Assembly (NCBI GenBank): GCA_944320465.1 | Contig: CALUHO010000012.1 | Coordinates: 1-64,000, forward strand | DNA from: an uncultured Bacteroidales bacterium | GTDB lineage: Bacteria > Bacteroidota > Bacteroidia > Bacteroidales > P3 | Reading direction: 5' to 3' | DNA length: 64,000 nucleotides | Shown here: positions 46,277-53,947 of the stretch, in pieces | Numbering within the stretch: position 1 is the stretch's first letter | Layout: each line of letters begins with the position of its first letter | Position numbers and translations under genes: made by a program | The notes under the pieces: generated by a model | The model's input: only the letters and a program-made list of their open reading frames with translations | Told to the model about the DNA's origin: nothing | Databases searched by the model: none

Positions 46277-46439
46277 TCATTAGGCTTTGGGGAGATTGCC
46301 CGCTTGTGTCATGCAGCATGCTTCTGGCCTGGCCGAAGGCGTAGCGGGAAGCAGGATGCGGACAGAAGCGGGCAAGATGCCCGGAAGCCTCATTTTCCCA
46401 ATCAGAAACGGACACGGCGTGTCTAATGACCGATTCGGG
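46277..46439 (+). mobile_element. MITE-like element, copy 5, truncated and internally deleted
   Basis: 163 bp. It lacks the first 10 bp of the left end and about 20 bp of the core between GCGTAGCG repeats. The left flank is TTTAA (46272-46276). It begins 17 bp from the dtd ATG and abuts copy 6. Confidence 0.85.
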
Positions 46440-46443
46440 GTAA

Positions 46444-46636
46444 CCCAAATCGGTCATCAGACTTCGGGGAGATTGCCCGCTTGTGCCATGCAGCATGCTT
46501 CTCGTCTGGCCGAAGGCGTAGCGGGCTACGTCGAGGCGTAGCGAGAAACAGGATGCGGACAGAAGCGAACAAGATGCACAAAAGCATCCCTCTTCGAAAA
46601 CAGGAAACACACTCGGCGAGTCTAATGACCGATTTG
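46444..46636 (+). mobile_element. MITE-like element, copy 6
   Basis: 193 bp, second subfamily, in direct tandem with copy 5 (4 bp between). The right flank is TTAAA. Because the left flank is copy 5, no matching duplication can be seen. Confidence 0.87.
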
Positions 46637-46677
46637 GGTTAAATGGGGCGAGGTGTTTTTTTCGCCGGGTGAGCGGA

Positions 46678-46738
46678 ATTTTGCAAGTCGAAGAGGGCGC
46701 ATGGCGGGCTATGTAACCGATTTCGACTTGCAAAGGTA
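46678..46738 (-). promoter_or_regulatory. Promoter box with a hairpin at the transcript start
   Basis: On the minus strand TACCTTTG (46731-46738) is a -7 box. It overlaps TTTGCAAGTCGAA, whose inverse TTCGACTTGCAAA lies about 30 nt downstream. The transcript would begin in a hairpin and run leftward through MITE copies 6 and 5 into dtd, with a leader of about 465 nt. Confidence 0.5.
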
Positions 46739-47111
46739 CGCCGCTTCGGCGGAAAAAGCGGCCCAAACACTTTCTTGCATTGCTAGACCAGGCATTGTTC
46801 CTGATTCATAAGAACATGCCATAAGGTTTAGTTGGACTGCTGGAGCGGCTTTGCCTGTGGTTCCGTGCTTTGCCCCATGTCTGTTCAAAAACGCTAGGCT
46901 ATCGTGCAGGTTTGTGATACCGTGGCATAGGCGGATTGGTATCTTATGGCGGTTAACGAGCCGAACCGGCATCTGCCAAGCGAGCAAAGGTACGGACAAA
47001 ATGCAATTTGCGAAACTCTTTGTGAGAGCAAGCTGCTTTTGTCGGAGGCAAGGTTCTGTTTTGCGGGCAGCCGAAGGTCCGGAACCATGGCCGGACTTCG
47101 ACAGTTCGGAT
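46739..47111. other. Non-coding stretch with an orphan promoter box
   Basis: No gene is supported. On the minus strand TACCTTTG stands at 46985-46992 without a recognisable gene behind it. It may be a relic or start a small RNA. Confidence 0.3.
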
Positions 47112-47116
47112 TTTAT

Positions 47117-47289
47117 CCCAAATCGGTCATTGGACTTTGGGGAGATTTCCCGCCTGTGTCCGCAGCATGCTTCCCGGGCTACGTTGAGGCGTAGCGAGAA
47201 GCAGGATGCGGACAGAAACGGGCAAGATGCCCGCCAGTTTCATTTTCCCAATCGGAAACAGGCCCGGCGAGTCTGATGAGCGGTTTGGT
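47117..47289 (+). mobile_element. MITE-like element, copy 7, internally deleted (TSD TTTAT)
   Basis: 173 bp, flanked by TTTAT at 47112-47116 and 47290-47294. About 20 bp of the core are missing and the right end is diverged (GCGGTTTGGT). It looks like an old copy. Confidence 0.8.
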
Positions 47290-47350
47290 TTTATCTGGTA
47301 TGGATGCTGGATGCGCTGGCATTCGGAATTGTCATTCGGAACTATGCAAG

Positions 47351-47675
47351 CTTGGCTCTGCGCTCGGCTTGCGCTATCGCTGCTGCTTTGCAGCGAAGAT
47401 TGGCTTCGCCGAAGCCCCTGCGCCTCGGTCATGCTCAAGCAAGGGAAGCGGCTTGGCATGGCGCTCGACTCAATCGGGGCTTTGGCTCTGCGCTCGGCTT
47501 GCGCTATCGCTGCTGCTTTGCAGCGAAGATTGGCTTCGCCGAAGCCCCTGCGCCTCGGTCATGCTCAAGCAAGGGAAGCGGCTTGGCATGGCGCTCGGCT
47601 TAACCGGGGCTGTGGCTGCGCCTCGGCAAAGCTCAAGCAAGCTTGGCTCTGCGCTCGGCTTGCGCTATCTTTGCA
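47351..47675 (+). repeat. 130-bp tandem array of the promoter-bearing repeat
   Basis: Two units of 130 bp (starting about 47351 and 47481) are nearly identical. A shortened third follows from about 47611, ending in the core at 47642-47673. Each has TTG, a 20-bp GC-rich spacer and TATC. Only the last has the complete -7 box TATCTTTG; the others read TATCGCTG. Confidence 0.85.
47643..47673 (+). promoter_or_regulatory. MFS gene promoter, last unit of the array
   Basis: TTG (47643-47645), 20 bp, TATCTTTG (47666-47673). It fits the consensus and predicts a start about 10 nt before the ATG at 47691. Confidence 0.75.
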
Positions 47676-47690
47676 TCGTTTTTGGGGCAA

Positions 47691-48938
47691 ATGCAACAGA
47701 GAATGTCAGCAGTATTGGAAGCACCTAAAGCCCGTTACCGGATTGCGATAGGCGTGTTTTTCTTTCTTCAGGGCTTCACCTTTGCCAGCTGGGCGGCCCG
47801 TATCCCGGATTTCAAGGAAGTCTTCGGCTTGAACGAAGGCCAGTTAGGGACTTTGCTATTGGCTTTTCCCTTGGGACAGCTTTTGGGCGTGCCGCTGTCC
47901 GGCTATTTGGTGGAAAGGTTCACGAGCCGCCGTACTTTGCTGTCGGCGGCATTCCTGTACCCGTTCACTTTGACATGCTTGGGTTTCATCCCTTTCATGG
48001 CGATGCCGGGTGGAGGAGGCCCGATGCCGTTTTGGACAGTCTATGTGTTCAGTGCCGTGCTGTTCCTGCTGGGGCTGGTAGCCAATCTGCACAATCTTTC
48101 GGTCAATACCCAGGCGGTCGGGCTCGAAAAGGAGTACGGGCGCAGCATCATGGGGACTTTCCACGGATGCTGGAGCTTGGCAGGCTTCGTTTCGGGCATC
48201 GTGGGTTCGTTCATGGCGGCGCATTCCATCGTGCCGTTCTTCCATTACGCGGGTGTGCTGGCTTTCGGCCTGATTGTTCTGCTGTGCTGCCATAGGCATA
48301 CGTTGAAGCAGGATATCGTCTCGGAAACCGCCAAGGGCGACAAGCCCACGTTCAACATCTTCAAAGGCGTGGACAACTACGTATTCCTATTGGGATTCCT
48401 GGCGTTTGCCAGTATGCTCTGCGAAGGGACGATGTACGACTGGAGCGCGATCTATTTCGACCAGGAAGTGGGCGTGGGCAAGGAATACATCCGTTTCGGC
48501 TACACGGCCTGCATGCTGGCAATGGCAGCCTACCGTTTCTTGGCCGACGGCATCGTGAACCGGTTCGGCCCGGTGTTCATCATGCGTTTGAGCGGCTTGA
48601 TGACGGCAGGCGGCTTCCTATTGATGGTGATAGCGCCCTTGGTAGGTCTGTCTGGCACTTTGGCCTTGGTCGTGGCCACGGTAGGATCGTCTTTGGTTGG
48701 CCTGGGCGTGTCTTCGGTGGTGCCTATCTGCTATGGGGCGGTTTCCCGGCACAAGGGAGTGGTAGCCGGTCGCGCCATCAATGCCGTTTCGACGATCGGC
48801 TTCTTCGGTTTCGTGATGGGGCCTCCGATTATCGGGCATTTGGCGCAATGGATTGGCTTGCCTTGGGTCTTTGTGTTGGTAGCGTTACTGGGGCTTTCCA
48901 TCGCGCTGTTTGCCGGGAAGCTGAAAGGGAACGGATAG
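47691..48938 (+). CDS. MFS transporter
   Basis: 415 aa from the ATG at 47691 (or 47703); the longer frame runs into the promoter. Twelve hydrophobic segments are visible. The loop after helix 2 reads GYLVERFTSRR, a version of the MFS G-x3-D/E-R-x-G/S-R-R motif. The segment MGTFHGCWSLAGFVSGIVGS resembles the E. coli YbjJ group, for which a substrate is not established. The promoter is part of a repeat array, so expression may be affected by copy number there. Confidence 0.9.
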   Translation: MQQRMSAVLEAPKARYRIAIGVFFFLQGFTFASWAARIPDFKEVFGLNEGQLGTLLLAFPLGQLLGVPLSGYLVERFTSRRTLLSAAFLYPFTLTCLGFIPFMAMPGGGGPMPFWTVYVFSAVLFLLGLVANLHNLSVNTQAVGLEKEYGRSIMGTFHGCWSLAGFVSGIVGSFMAAHSIVPFFHYAGVLAFGLIVLLCCHRHTLKQDIVSETAKGDKPTFNIFKGVDNYVFLLGFLAFASMLCEGTMYDWSAIYFDQEVGVGKEYIRFGYTACMLAMAAYRFLADGIVNRFGPVFIMRLSGLMTAGGFLLMVIAPLVGLSGTLALVVATVGSSLVGLGVSSVVPICYGAVSRHKGVVAGRAINAVSTIGFFGFVMGPPIIGHLAQWIGLPWVFVLVALLGLSIALFAGKLKGNG

Positions 48939-49046
48939 GCCTGCGGGGTGCTATCTCCGGCAGGGTCGTCTTTTCGGTAGCCTGAACCGGATTCCAGGAC
49001 AGATCTGATTGAGAGTTTAGATAAGGAACAATAAGATTTGAAGAAA

Positions 49047-49322
49047 ATGATAACGTTGAACATCGAATACCGGATTGCATCCGGCAAGGAACAGGAATTC
49101 AAGAATTTGATAGCTGAATTGGCGGCAGCTTCCCGTCAGGACAAAGGTTGCCTGCGCTACCAATATTATTTCCATCCGGAAAATCCCGGCATCGTGATGC
49201 TTTGGGAACAGTGGGACAATGCCGATGATTTGGCCTTGCATGGACAGCAGCCTCATTTCACGCGCCTTGTGCCTCAAATGCGGGAGATCGCGCAGCAGGA
49301 GAAGTTCCGCTTTGAGGATTAA
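49047..49322 (+). CDS. Antibiotic biosynthesis monooxygenase (ABM) domain protein
   Basis: 91 aa from the ATG at 49047. It is a ferredoxin-like dimeric fold without cofactor: TLNIEYRIASGKEQEFKNLI, then CLRYQYYFHPENPGIVMLWE and QWDNADDLALHGQQPHF. Relatives include YgiN-type quinol monooxygenases, and the substrate is unknown. It lies 108 bp after the MFS gene on the same strand. It converges with the cytidylyltransferase gene, 13 bp away. Confidence 0.85.
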   Translation: MITLNIEYRIASGKEQEFKNLIAELAAASRQDKGCLRYQYYFHPENPGIVMLWEQWDNADDLALHGQQPHFTRLVPQMREIAQQEKFRFED

Positions 49323-49335
49323 TCACATCTATGAT

Positions 49336-50028
49336 TTATAGAACCCGCCTTAGGAAAGCTTCAATCAGGGCTATGTCTTCTTTATAAGTAAGTTTCATGT
49401 TTGCTTCTTCTCCGGGTACGATATAGATAGGTGTACCGGGAAGGTATTTCATGATGACTCCGCAATCATCGGTGGCTGTGAACGCAGGGTCACGCATGGC
49501 TATGTTGTAAGCCTTTTGAATGGTTTCTATATGAAAAGCTTGCGGGGTCTGGCTGCGTCTGAACCGGGATCGGTCGGGAATCGAGGCGATGAAATCTCCA
49601 TTTACTTCGATGAGGGTATCTGTGGAGGGAAGTGCCACATCCACAGCTTTGTATTTGCAAAGAGCGGTGGTTACGTCACTTATGATTCGCTGGCTGACCA
49701 ACGGCCGGGCCGCATCATGGAAAATCAAGTTCGCTTCTTGGTCTGCGTAAGCCTTTATGGCGGCCAGGCTGGAATGATACCGTTCTTGGCCGCCGGGAAG
49801 GATTTTCTTGATTTTATTCCAAGTATTTCTTTTTATAATATTCTCTATTTCAGTTATATAAGAATAATGGGAAACAATGGCGATTTCATCGATGCGGACG
49901 TGGCGTTCAAAAGCTGCTACCGAGTACTCAAGCACCATTTTCCCTGCAACAGGGATAAATTGCTTGGGCATCGATAGCCCCATGCGGTTGCCCACTCCTC
50001 CGGCTAAGACAATGGCGATGTTTTTCAT
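49336..50028 (-). CDS. IspD/TarI-like cytidylyltransferase
   Basis: 230 aa from MKNIAIVLAGGVGNRMGLSM. The nucleotidyltransferase loop is followed by PKQFIPVAGK, IFHDAARPLVSQ and QTPQAFHIETI. It transfers CMP to a sugar- or polyol-phosphate: 2-C-methylerythritol 4-phosphate (IspD, isoprenoids) or ribitol 5-phosphate (TarI type, surface polymers). The AGGVGNRMG loop and RFRRSQTPQAFH lean to TarI. The gene is clearly more AT-rich than its neighbours (for example 49800-49870), suggesting transfer. The divergent WbpD-like gene also points to surface glycans. Confidence 0.8.
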   Translation of the reverse strand: MKNIAIVLAGGVGNRMGLSMPKQFIPVAGKMVLEYSVAAFERHVRIDEIAIVSHYSYITEIENIIKRNTWNKIKKILPGGQERYHSSLAAIKAYADQEANLIFHDAARPLVSQRIISDVTTALCKYKAVDVALPSTDTLIEVNGDFIASIPDRSRFRRSQTPQAFHIETIQKAYNIAMRDPAFTATDDCGVIMKYLPGTPIYIVPGEEANMKLTYKEDIALIEAFLRRVL

Positions 50029-50051
50029 AATGTGAAGATGACGTAATAGTG

Positions 50052-50059
50052 CAAACATA
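50052..50059 (-). promoter_or_regulatory. Promoter box of the cytidylyltransferase gene
   Basis: TATGTTTG on the minus strand, 24 nt before the ATG. It fits TAnnTTTG; the -33 element is unclear. Confidence 0.5.
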
Positions 50060-50209
50060 GCGAAAAATCCATAAATTCGCGATGCCAAAGGCGGGGAATT
50101 GCAAGCCTGCCATGTGTCGATACAGGATTGTAAAGGCAGAGCAGCGGAATGGGTGGTTGGTTTGCTGGTTCGGGCTTGACGATACGGAACAATCCTCTTG
50201 ATAAAAAAT

Positions 50210-50788
50210 ATGGAAGATAGTTTTTATGTACATCCTACGGCGGTGGTCGAGGAAGGTTGCGAGATTGGAAAAGGGACGAAAATCTGGCATTTCAGCCATA
50301 TCATGGACGGGAGCCGGATGGGCGAGGACTGCAATATCGGGCAGAACGTGGTGGTTTCGCCCGGCGTGGTTCTGGGACGGAATGTCAAGGTGCAGAACAA
50401 TGTGTCGATTTATACTGGAGTGGTTTGCGAGGAGGATGTATTTTTGGGGCCTTCCTGTGTGTTCACCAATGTAATCAATCCGCGTAGCGCAGTACCCCGC
50501 AAGAATCAGTACAGGGAGACCTTGGTCTGCCGGGGAGCCAGCATCGGTGCCAATGCCACGATTGTCTGCGGGCATCGGATCGGGCGTTACGCGATGATCG
50601 GGGCGGGTGCCGTGGTCACGCACGACGTGCCGGACTATGCGTTGGTTGTCGGGAATCCTGCCCGGCAGGCCGGTTGGGTCAGCGAATACGGTCACCGGCT
50701 TGCTTTCGACACTTCCGGCATCGCGCTTTGTCCTGAAACAGGGCAGCGATACCGATTGCAGGACTGTCGAGTGGAAAGGATTTCATGA
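50210..50788 (+). CDS. WbpD-like sugar N-acetyltransferase (left-handed beta helix)
   Basis: 192 aa from the ATG at 50210. Hexapeptide repeats form a left-handed beta helix (YVHPTAVVEEGCEIGKGTKI, CNIGQNVVVSPGVVLGRNVK, VTHDVPDYALVVGNPARQAG). The end of the helix, then GWVSEYGHRL and a C-terminal CPETGQRYRL segment, match WbpD-type enzymes that acetylate UDP-3-amino sugars for O-antigen-type glycans. No aminotransferase or dehydrogenase partner is adjacent, so the substrate is inferred only. Confidence 0.85.
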   Translation: MEDSFYVHPTAVVEEGCEIGKGTKIWHFSHIMDGSRMGEDCNIGQNVVVSPGVVLGRNVKVQNNVSIYTGVVCEEDVFLGPSCVFTNVINPRSAVPRKNQYRETLVCRGASIGANATIVCGHRIGRYAMIGAGAVVTHDVPDYALVVGNPARQAGWVSEYGHRLAFDTSGIALCPETGQRYRLQDCRVERIS

Positions 50789-50873
50789 AGCGTTCTGCAA
50801 GGCGCGTTGGACCGTCTTGTATCGAGTTTGGTGCTTGCACGCCACCTGTTTGAGAACGCGGTAGATTTACTTT

Positions 50874-52415
50874 TCAGAATCTGTATCCGACTCGGACGGA
50901 GCTGTCGTGGGCGATGATTTTGCTTTCGGCTCCGGTCTTGCGCAAAAGGTCCATCATTTGCACGATCTGGTCGAAGCTGAGGTCTTTGGAGCAGAAAATG
51001 ACCTGCCCGATGCGGTTCACCTCGATTTGTTCGGCCAGCGAACTCGGGGCATCGGCTGCCGACAAGGTATGGATTCGTTCCATCGTAACCCCTTCCTCCA
51101 ATAATAGATGGCCCACCCGTTGGCATTCCTCCTTGCTTCCCACAATCAGGTAATGGCGGCGGAAACGGGTCGAAAGCGGGAAACTCCTTCTGAAAAGCCT
51201 CCCGATGCATAGGCGTATCAGGCAAGCGATGCCGAGGCAGAGCAATCCCCCGGCCACTGCCATGAAACGGCTGAATTGCCATTCGCTGCCCAAAAGCGCG
51301 CCAATCAGCAGAAAGGCGATGATGCCGCTCAGGAAACCGGCGGATGTCCTTCGGAATGAGATGGGTGTCCGGTAGCCTTTCCATGTCCATACTCCGGCCA
51401 CGAACAGGGCGGCATAGACAGGCAGGATGGCTTGCCGGTAGATGTCGGGATAGAAGTGGGCGTTGTCCCGGATCAGGGCAGGCCAGGCAAACGACAGGAA
51501 GTAGAGAGCCGAATAGCTGATTCCCGAGTCCAGTACCGGCAGCAAGAGTCTTTTGAAGAGGCGGCTTAGCACCGAGAGCGAGGCCCGCAGCCAGATGGCA
51601 GAGCGTAGGGCTTGGAAGTAGAGTCTGTATTTCCCTTTCGAAAAATATTTTTTGGCAAAAATCTCCATGGCTTTGTAGAAGACCATGACATAGTTGAGGC
51701 TGCCTTTCTTGGTGCTTTCGCCTTTGTAATGGATAATCCTTGTTTCGGGAAGATAATAGTTATGGTATCCGGCCAGCAGGATGCGGTAGGAGAGGTCGAT
51801 GTCTTCCCCGTACATGAAAAAGGTCTCGTCCAGCAGCCCGGTTTTTTGCAGGCATTCCCGGCGTAGCATCATGAACGCGCCCGATAGGATTTCCACTTGG
51901 TTGGTCTGGTCTGGGCTGAGATGCCCCATGTAATAGGCGGCGAAGCGTCTGGAACGGGGAAACAGCTTGCATAAGCCGCTCATTTTGTAGAAAGAGGCTT
52001 CCGGGGTAGGGAGTCCGCGCTTGGATTCCTTCAGGTATTTCCCTTGGCCGTCGATCATCTTCACCCCCAAGCCGCCGGCATCGGGATGGCTTTCCATGAA
52101 GTCGAGGCATTTCTTGAGGCTGTCGGCTTCGATCAAGGTGTCGGGGTTGAGCAGCAGGACGTACTTGGCCTGGCTCAGGCGGATGGCCTGGTTGTTGGCT
52201 TTGGCAAAGCCAACATTGTCCTGGTTGGCGATGAGCCGCACTTGGGGAAACTTTTCCCGGACCATCTCCACCGAATCGTCCACCGAATGGTTGTCCACCA
52301 CGAAAATCTCGAAATCCTGCCCTAAGGCCAGACCTTTGCTCTGGCATACCGAGCGCAGGCATTGCTCTAAATAGGATTTGACATTGTAATTGACGATGAC
52401 GACCGAGAGGAGCAT
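50874..52415 (-). CDS. Family 2 glycosyltransferase with membrane segments and a C-terminal Rossmann-like domain
   Basis: 513 aa. Residues 1-250 are a GT2 of the rhamnosyltransferase type (SVVIVNYNVKSYLEQCLRSV, LLNPDTLIEADS as DXD equivalent, FMYGEDIDLSYR). Four hydrophobic helices follow (about 290-415; SALYFLSFAWPALI, ILPVYAALFVAGVW, FLSGIIAFLLIGALLG, FMAVAGGLLCLGIACL). The last 95 residues (RHYLIVGSKEECQRVGHLLL to the end) look like the nucleotide-binding-like domain seen in polyprenyl-phosphate sugar transferases, without the catalytic transferase part. It is expected in envelope polysaccharide synthesis. It lies 31 bp downstream of coaD. Confidence 0.85.
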   Translation of the reverse strand: MLLSVVIVNYNVKSYLEQCLRSVCQSKGLALGQDFEIFVVDNHSVDDSVEMVREKFPQVRLIANQDNVGFAKANNQAIRLSQAKYVLLLNPDTLIEADSLKKCLDFMESHPDAGGLGVKMIDGQGKYLKESKRGLPTPEASFYKMSGLCKLFPRSRRFAAYYMGHLSPDQTNQVEILSGAFMMLRRECLQKTGLLDETFFMYGEDIDLSYRILLAGYHNYYLPETRIIHYKGESTKKGSLNYVMVFYKAMEIFAKKYFSKGKYRLYFQALRSAIWLRASLSVLSRLFKRLLLPVLDSGISYSALYFLSFAWPALIRDNAHFYPDIYRQAILPVYAALFVAGVWTWKGYRTPISFRRTSAGFLSGIIAFLLIGALLGSEWQFSRFMAVAGGLLCLGIACLIRLCIGRLFRRSFPLSTRFRRHYLIVGSKEECQRVGHLLLEEGVTMERIHTLSAADAPSSLAEQIEVNRIGQVIFCSKDLSFDQIVQMMDLLRKTGAESKIIAHDSSVRVGYRF

Positions 52416-52446
52416 GGGATAAGTTTGTTTTGTGAGAGGGTTGCGG

Positions 52447-52953
52447 TTATTTCTCCTTTTGGCGGTTTTGCGCCATATAATCCTGCATCATTTTGTAAAC
52501 CATTGGCGGCACGAACGCGGAAGGGTCGCCTTGATGGTTCAATATATCGCGCACCACCGAGGAATTGATGAAGCTGTAGCGGTTGTCGGTGAGCAGGAAG
52601 ACGGTTTCCAGATCGGGTTGGAGAAGTTTGTTGGAAAGCCCTACGATGCGTTCGAACTCGAAGTCGGCAGCCGTTCTCAGCCCGCGCAGCAGGAAACGGA
52701 TATGGTTTTGCCGGCAATAGTCCACGGTGAGGCTGGAGAAGCTGTCCGCTTCCACCTTGGGTTCGTCCTTGAAGAGTTCACGGATAAAGGCGAGCCGGGT
52801 CTGGAGGGGGAACATGCAGCGTTTGTCGGCATTGATTCCGATGGCCACGATGATTTTGTCAAAGAGGGGCAAGGCTCTGCGTATCACGCTTTCATGTCCC
52901 AGAGTAATGGGGTCGAATGAGCCGGGGAAGACGGCAATCCTGAGGTTTTCCAT
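52447..52953 (-). CDS. coaD: Phosphopantetheine adenylyltransferase
   Basis: 168 aa from MENLRIAVFPGSFDPITLGH; the open frame upstream is not used. It makes dephospho-CoA from ATP and 4'-phosphopantetheine. The nucleotidyltransferase motif is GSFDPITLGH and the second signature NRYSFINSSVVRDI. Other contacts are FLLRGLRTAADFEFE. A TATCTTCG box on the minus strand (53011-53018) may be its promoter. It probably shares a transcript with the glycosyltransferase. Confidence 0.96.
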   Translation of the reverse strand: MENLRIAVFPGSFDPITLGHESVIRRALPLFDKIIVAIGINADKRCMFPLQTRLAFIRELFKDEPKVEADSFSSLTVDYCRQNHIRFLLRGLRTAADFEFERIVGLSNKLLQPDLETVFLLTDNRYSFINSSVVRDILNHQGDPSAFVPPMVYKMMQDYMAQNRQKEK

Positions 52954-53163
52954 TTTTCTTGCGGTTCGATCAAGGCTGGTTGCCTCTTGTGGCAGACCGC
53001 CATTGGAACGCGAAGATAGGGATAAAACGCGAGACAAGGCGCATGATGCGGGGAAATGCTGTAAATTTGAGGCTCGGAAGAGGAGGGAATGGACGGGGAA
53101 GCTTCAATCCCGGTTCGGCCCTGGCGGGAGTCCCGGCCTCTGCTTTGGGAATGATAGGTTTAA

Positions 53164-53356
53164 CCCAAATCGGTCATTAGACACGCCGAGTCCGTTTCTG
53201 ATTGGGAAAATGAGGCATTCGGGCATCTTGCCCGCTTCTGTCCGCATCCTGTTTCTCGCTACGCCTCGACGTAGCCCGCTACGCCTTCGGCTAGGCGAGA
53301 AGCATGCTGCATGACATAAGCGAGCAATCTGCCCGAAGCCTAATGACCGATTTGGG
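53164..53356 (-). mobile_element. MITE-like element, copy 8 (TSD TTTAA)
   Basis: 193 bp, reverse orientation, second subfamily, flanked by TTTAA at 53159-53163 and 53357-53361. It ends about 30 bp before the start of the hypoxanthine-DNA glycosylase gene and fills its promoter region. Confidence 0.9.
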
Positions 53357-53390
53357 TTTAAGAAACAGGTATTTGATGGAGGACAATTCG

Positions 53391-53900
53391 ATGCTAGTCA
53401 AGCAGTCGTTCGCCCCGATAGAGGGAAGGGAGGTTCGGATTCTGATATTGGGTTCGATGCCGGGTGACGCCTCGATAGCGGCAGGCCGGTATTACGCTCA
53501 TCCCCGTAACCGTTTCTGGCCGCTGATGGCCACGCTTTTGGGATGTGTCTTGCCGGTGGATTACGAGGCTCGATGCCGGATGCTGCAAGACCACGGCATC
53601 GCTTTATGGGATGTGGCCGGATCGGCGGTAAGGCCTGGCAGCATGGACAGCGCAATGAGGGAAGAACGGCCCAACGACATTGCCGGCCTTATGGCGCGGC
53701 ATCCGGAGCTGCGGGTTGTGGCGTTCAATGGTCAAAAGGCGAAACAGCTGTTCGACCGGTTTTTCGACCGGCTTCCCGATTTGCGTTACTTTTCCATGCC
53801 CAGCACCAGTCCCGCCAATGCTTCGTTCAGCATGACCCGTTTGGCGGAACGATGGAAGGCGATGTTCGACTTTGGATCTGTCGCTTGTCCGCAGATATAG
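53391..53900 (+). CDS. DNA-deoxyinosine (hypoxanthine-DNA) glycosylase
   Basis: 169 aa from the ATG at 53391, chosen because GGAGG stands 8 nt before it; an ATG at 53376 is also in frame. It belongs to the uracil-DNA glycosylase superfamily: ILGSMPGDASIAAGRYYAHP, then NRFWPLM, GIALWDVAGSAVRPGSMDSA, VVAFNGQKAKQLF and the terminal loop MPSTSPANASFS. The family removes deaminated adenine from DNA. It converges with the UvrA paralogue, 47 bp away. Confidence 0.9.
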   Translation: MLVKQSFAPIEGREVRILILGSMPGDASIAAGRYYAHPRNRFWPLMATLLGCVLPVDYEARCRMLQDHGIALWDVAGSAVRPGSMDSAMREERPNDIAGLMARHPELRVVAFNGQKAKQLFDRFFDRLPDLRYFSMPSTSPANASFSMTRLAERWKAMFDFGSVACPQI

Positions 53901-53947
53901 ACTGTCAATTCCGTACGCGGAGTCCTATTTGCCGGTTTCCATATTTT

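Noticed and set aside
46709-46999. 96-codon minus-strand frame behind the orphan promoter box
   Set aside because: Its start is TTG or an ATG 6 nt after the predicted transcript start, and it reads through the dtd promoter hairpin. No family resemblance was seen.
47351-47675. Tandem array considered as CRISPR
   Set aside because: Units are 130 bp with no short repeat / unique spacer alternation, and no cas genes are present.
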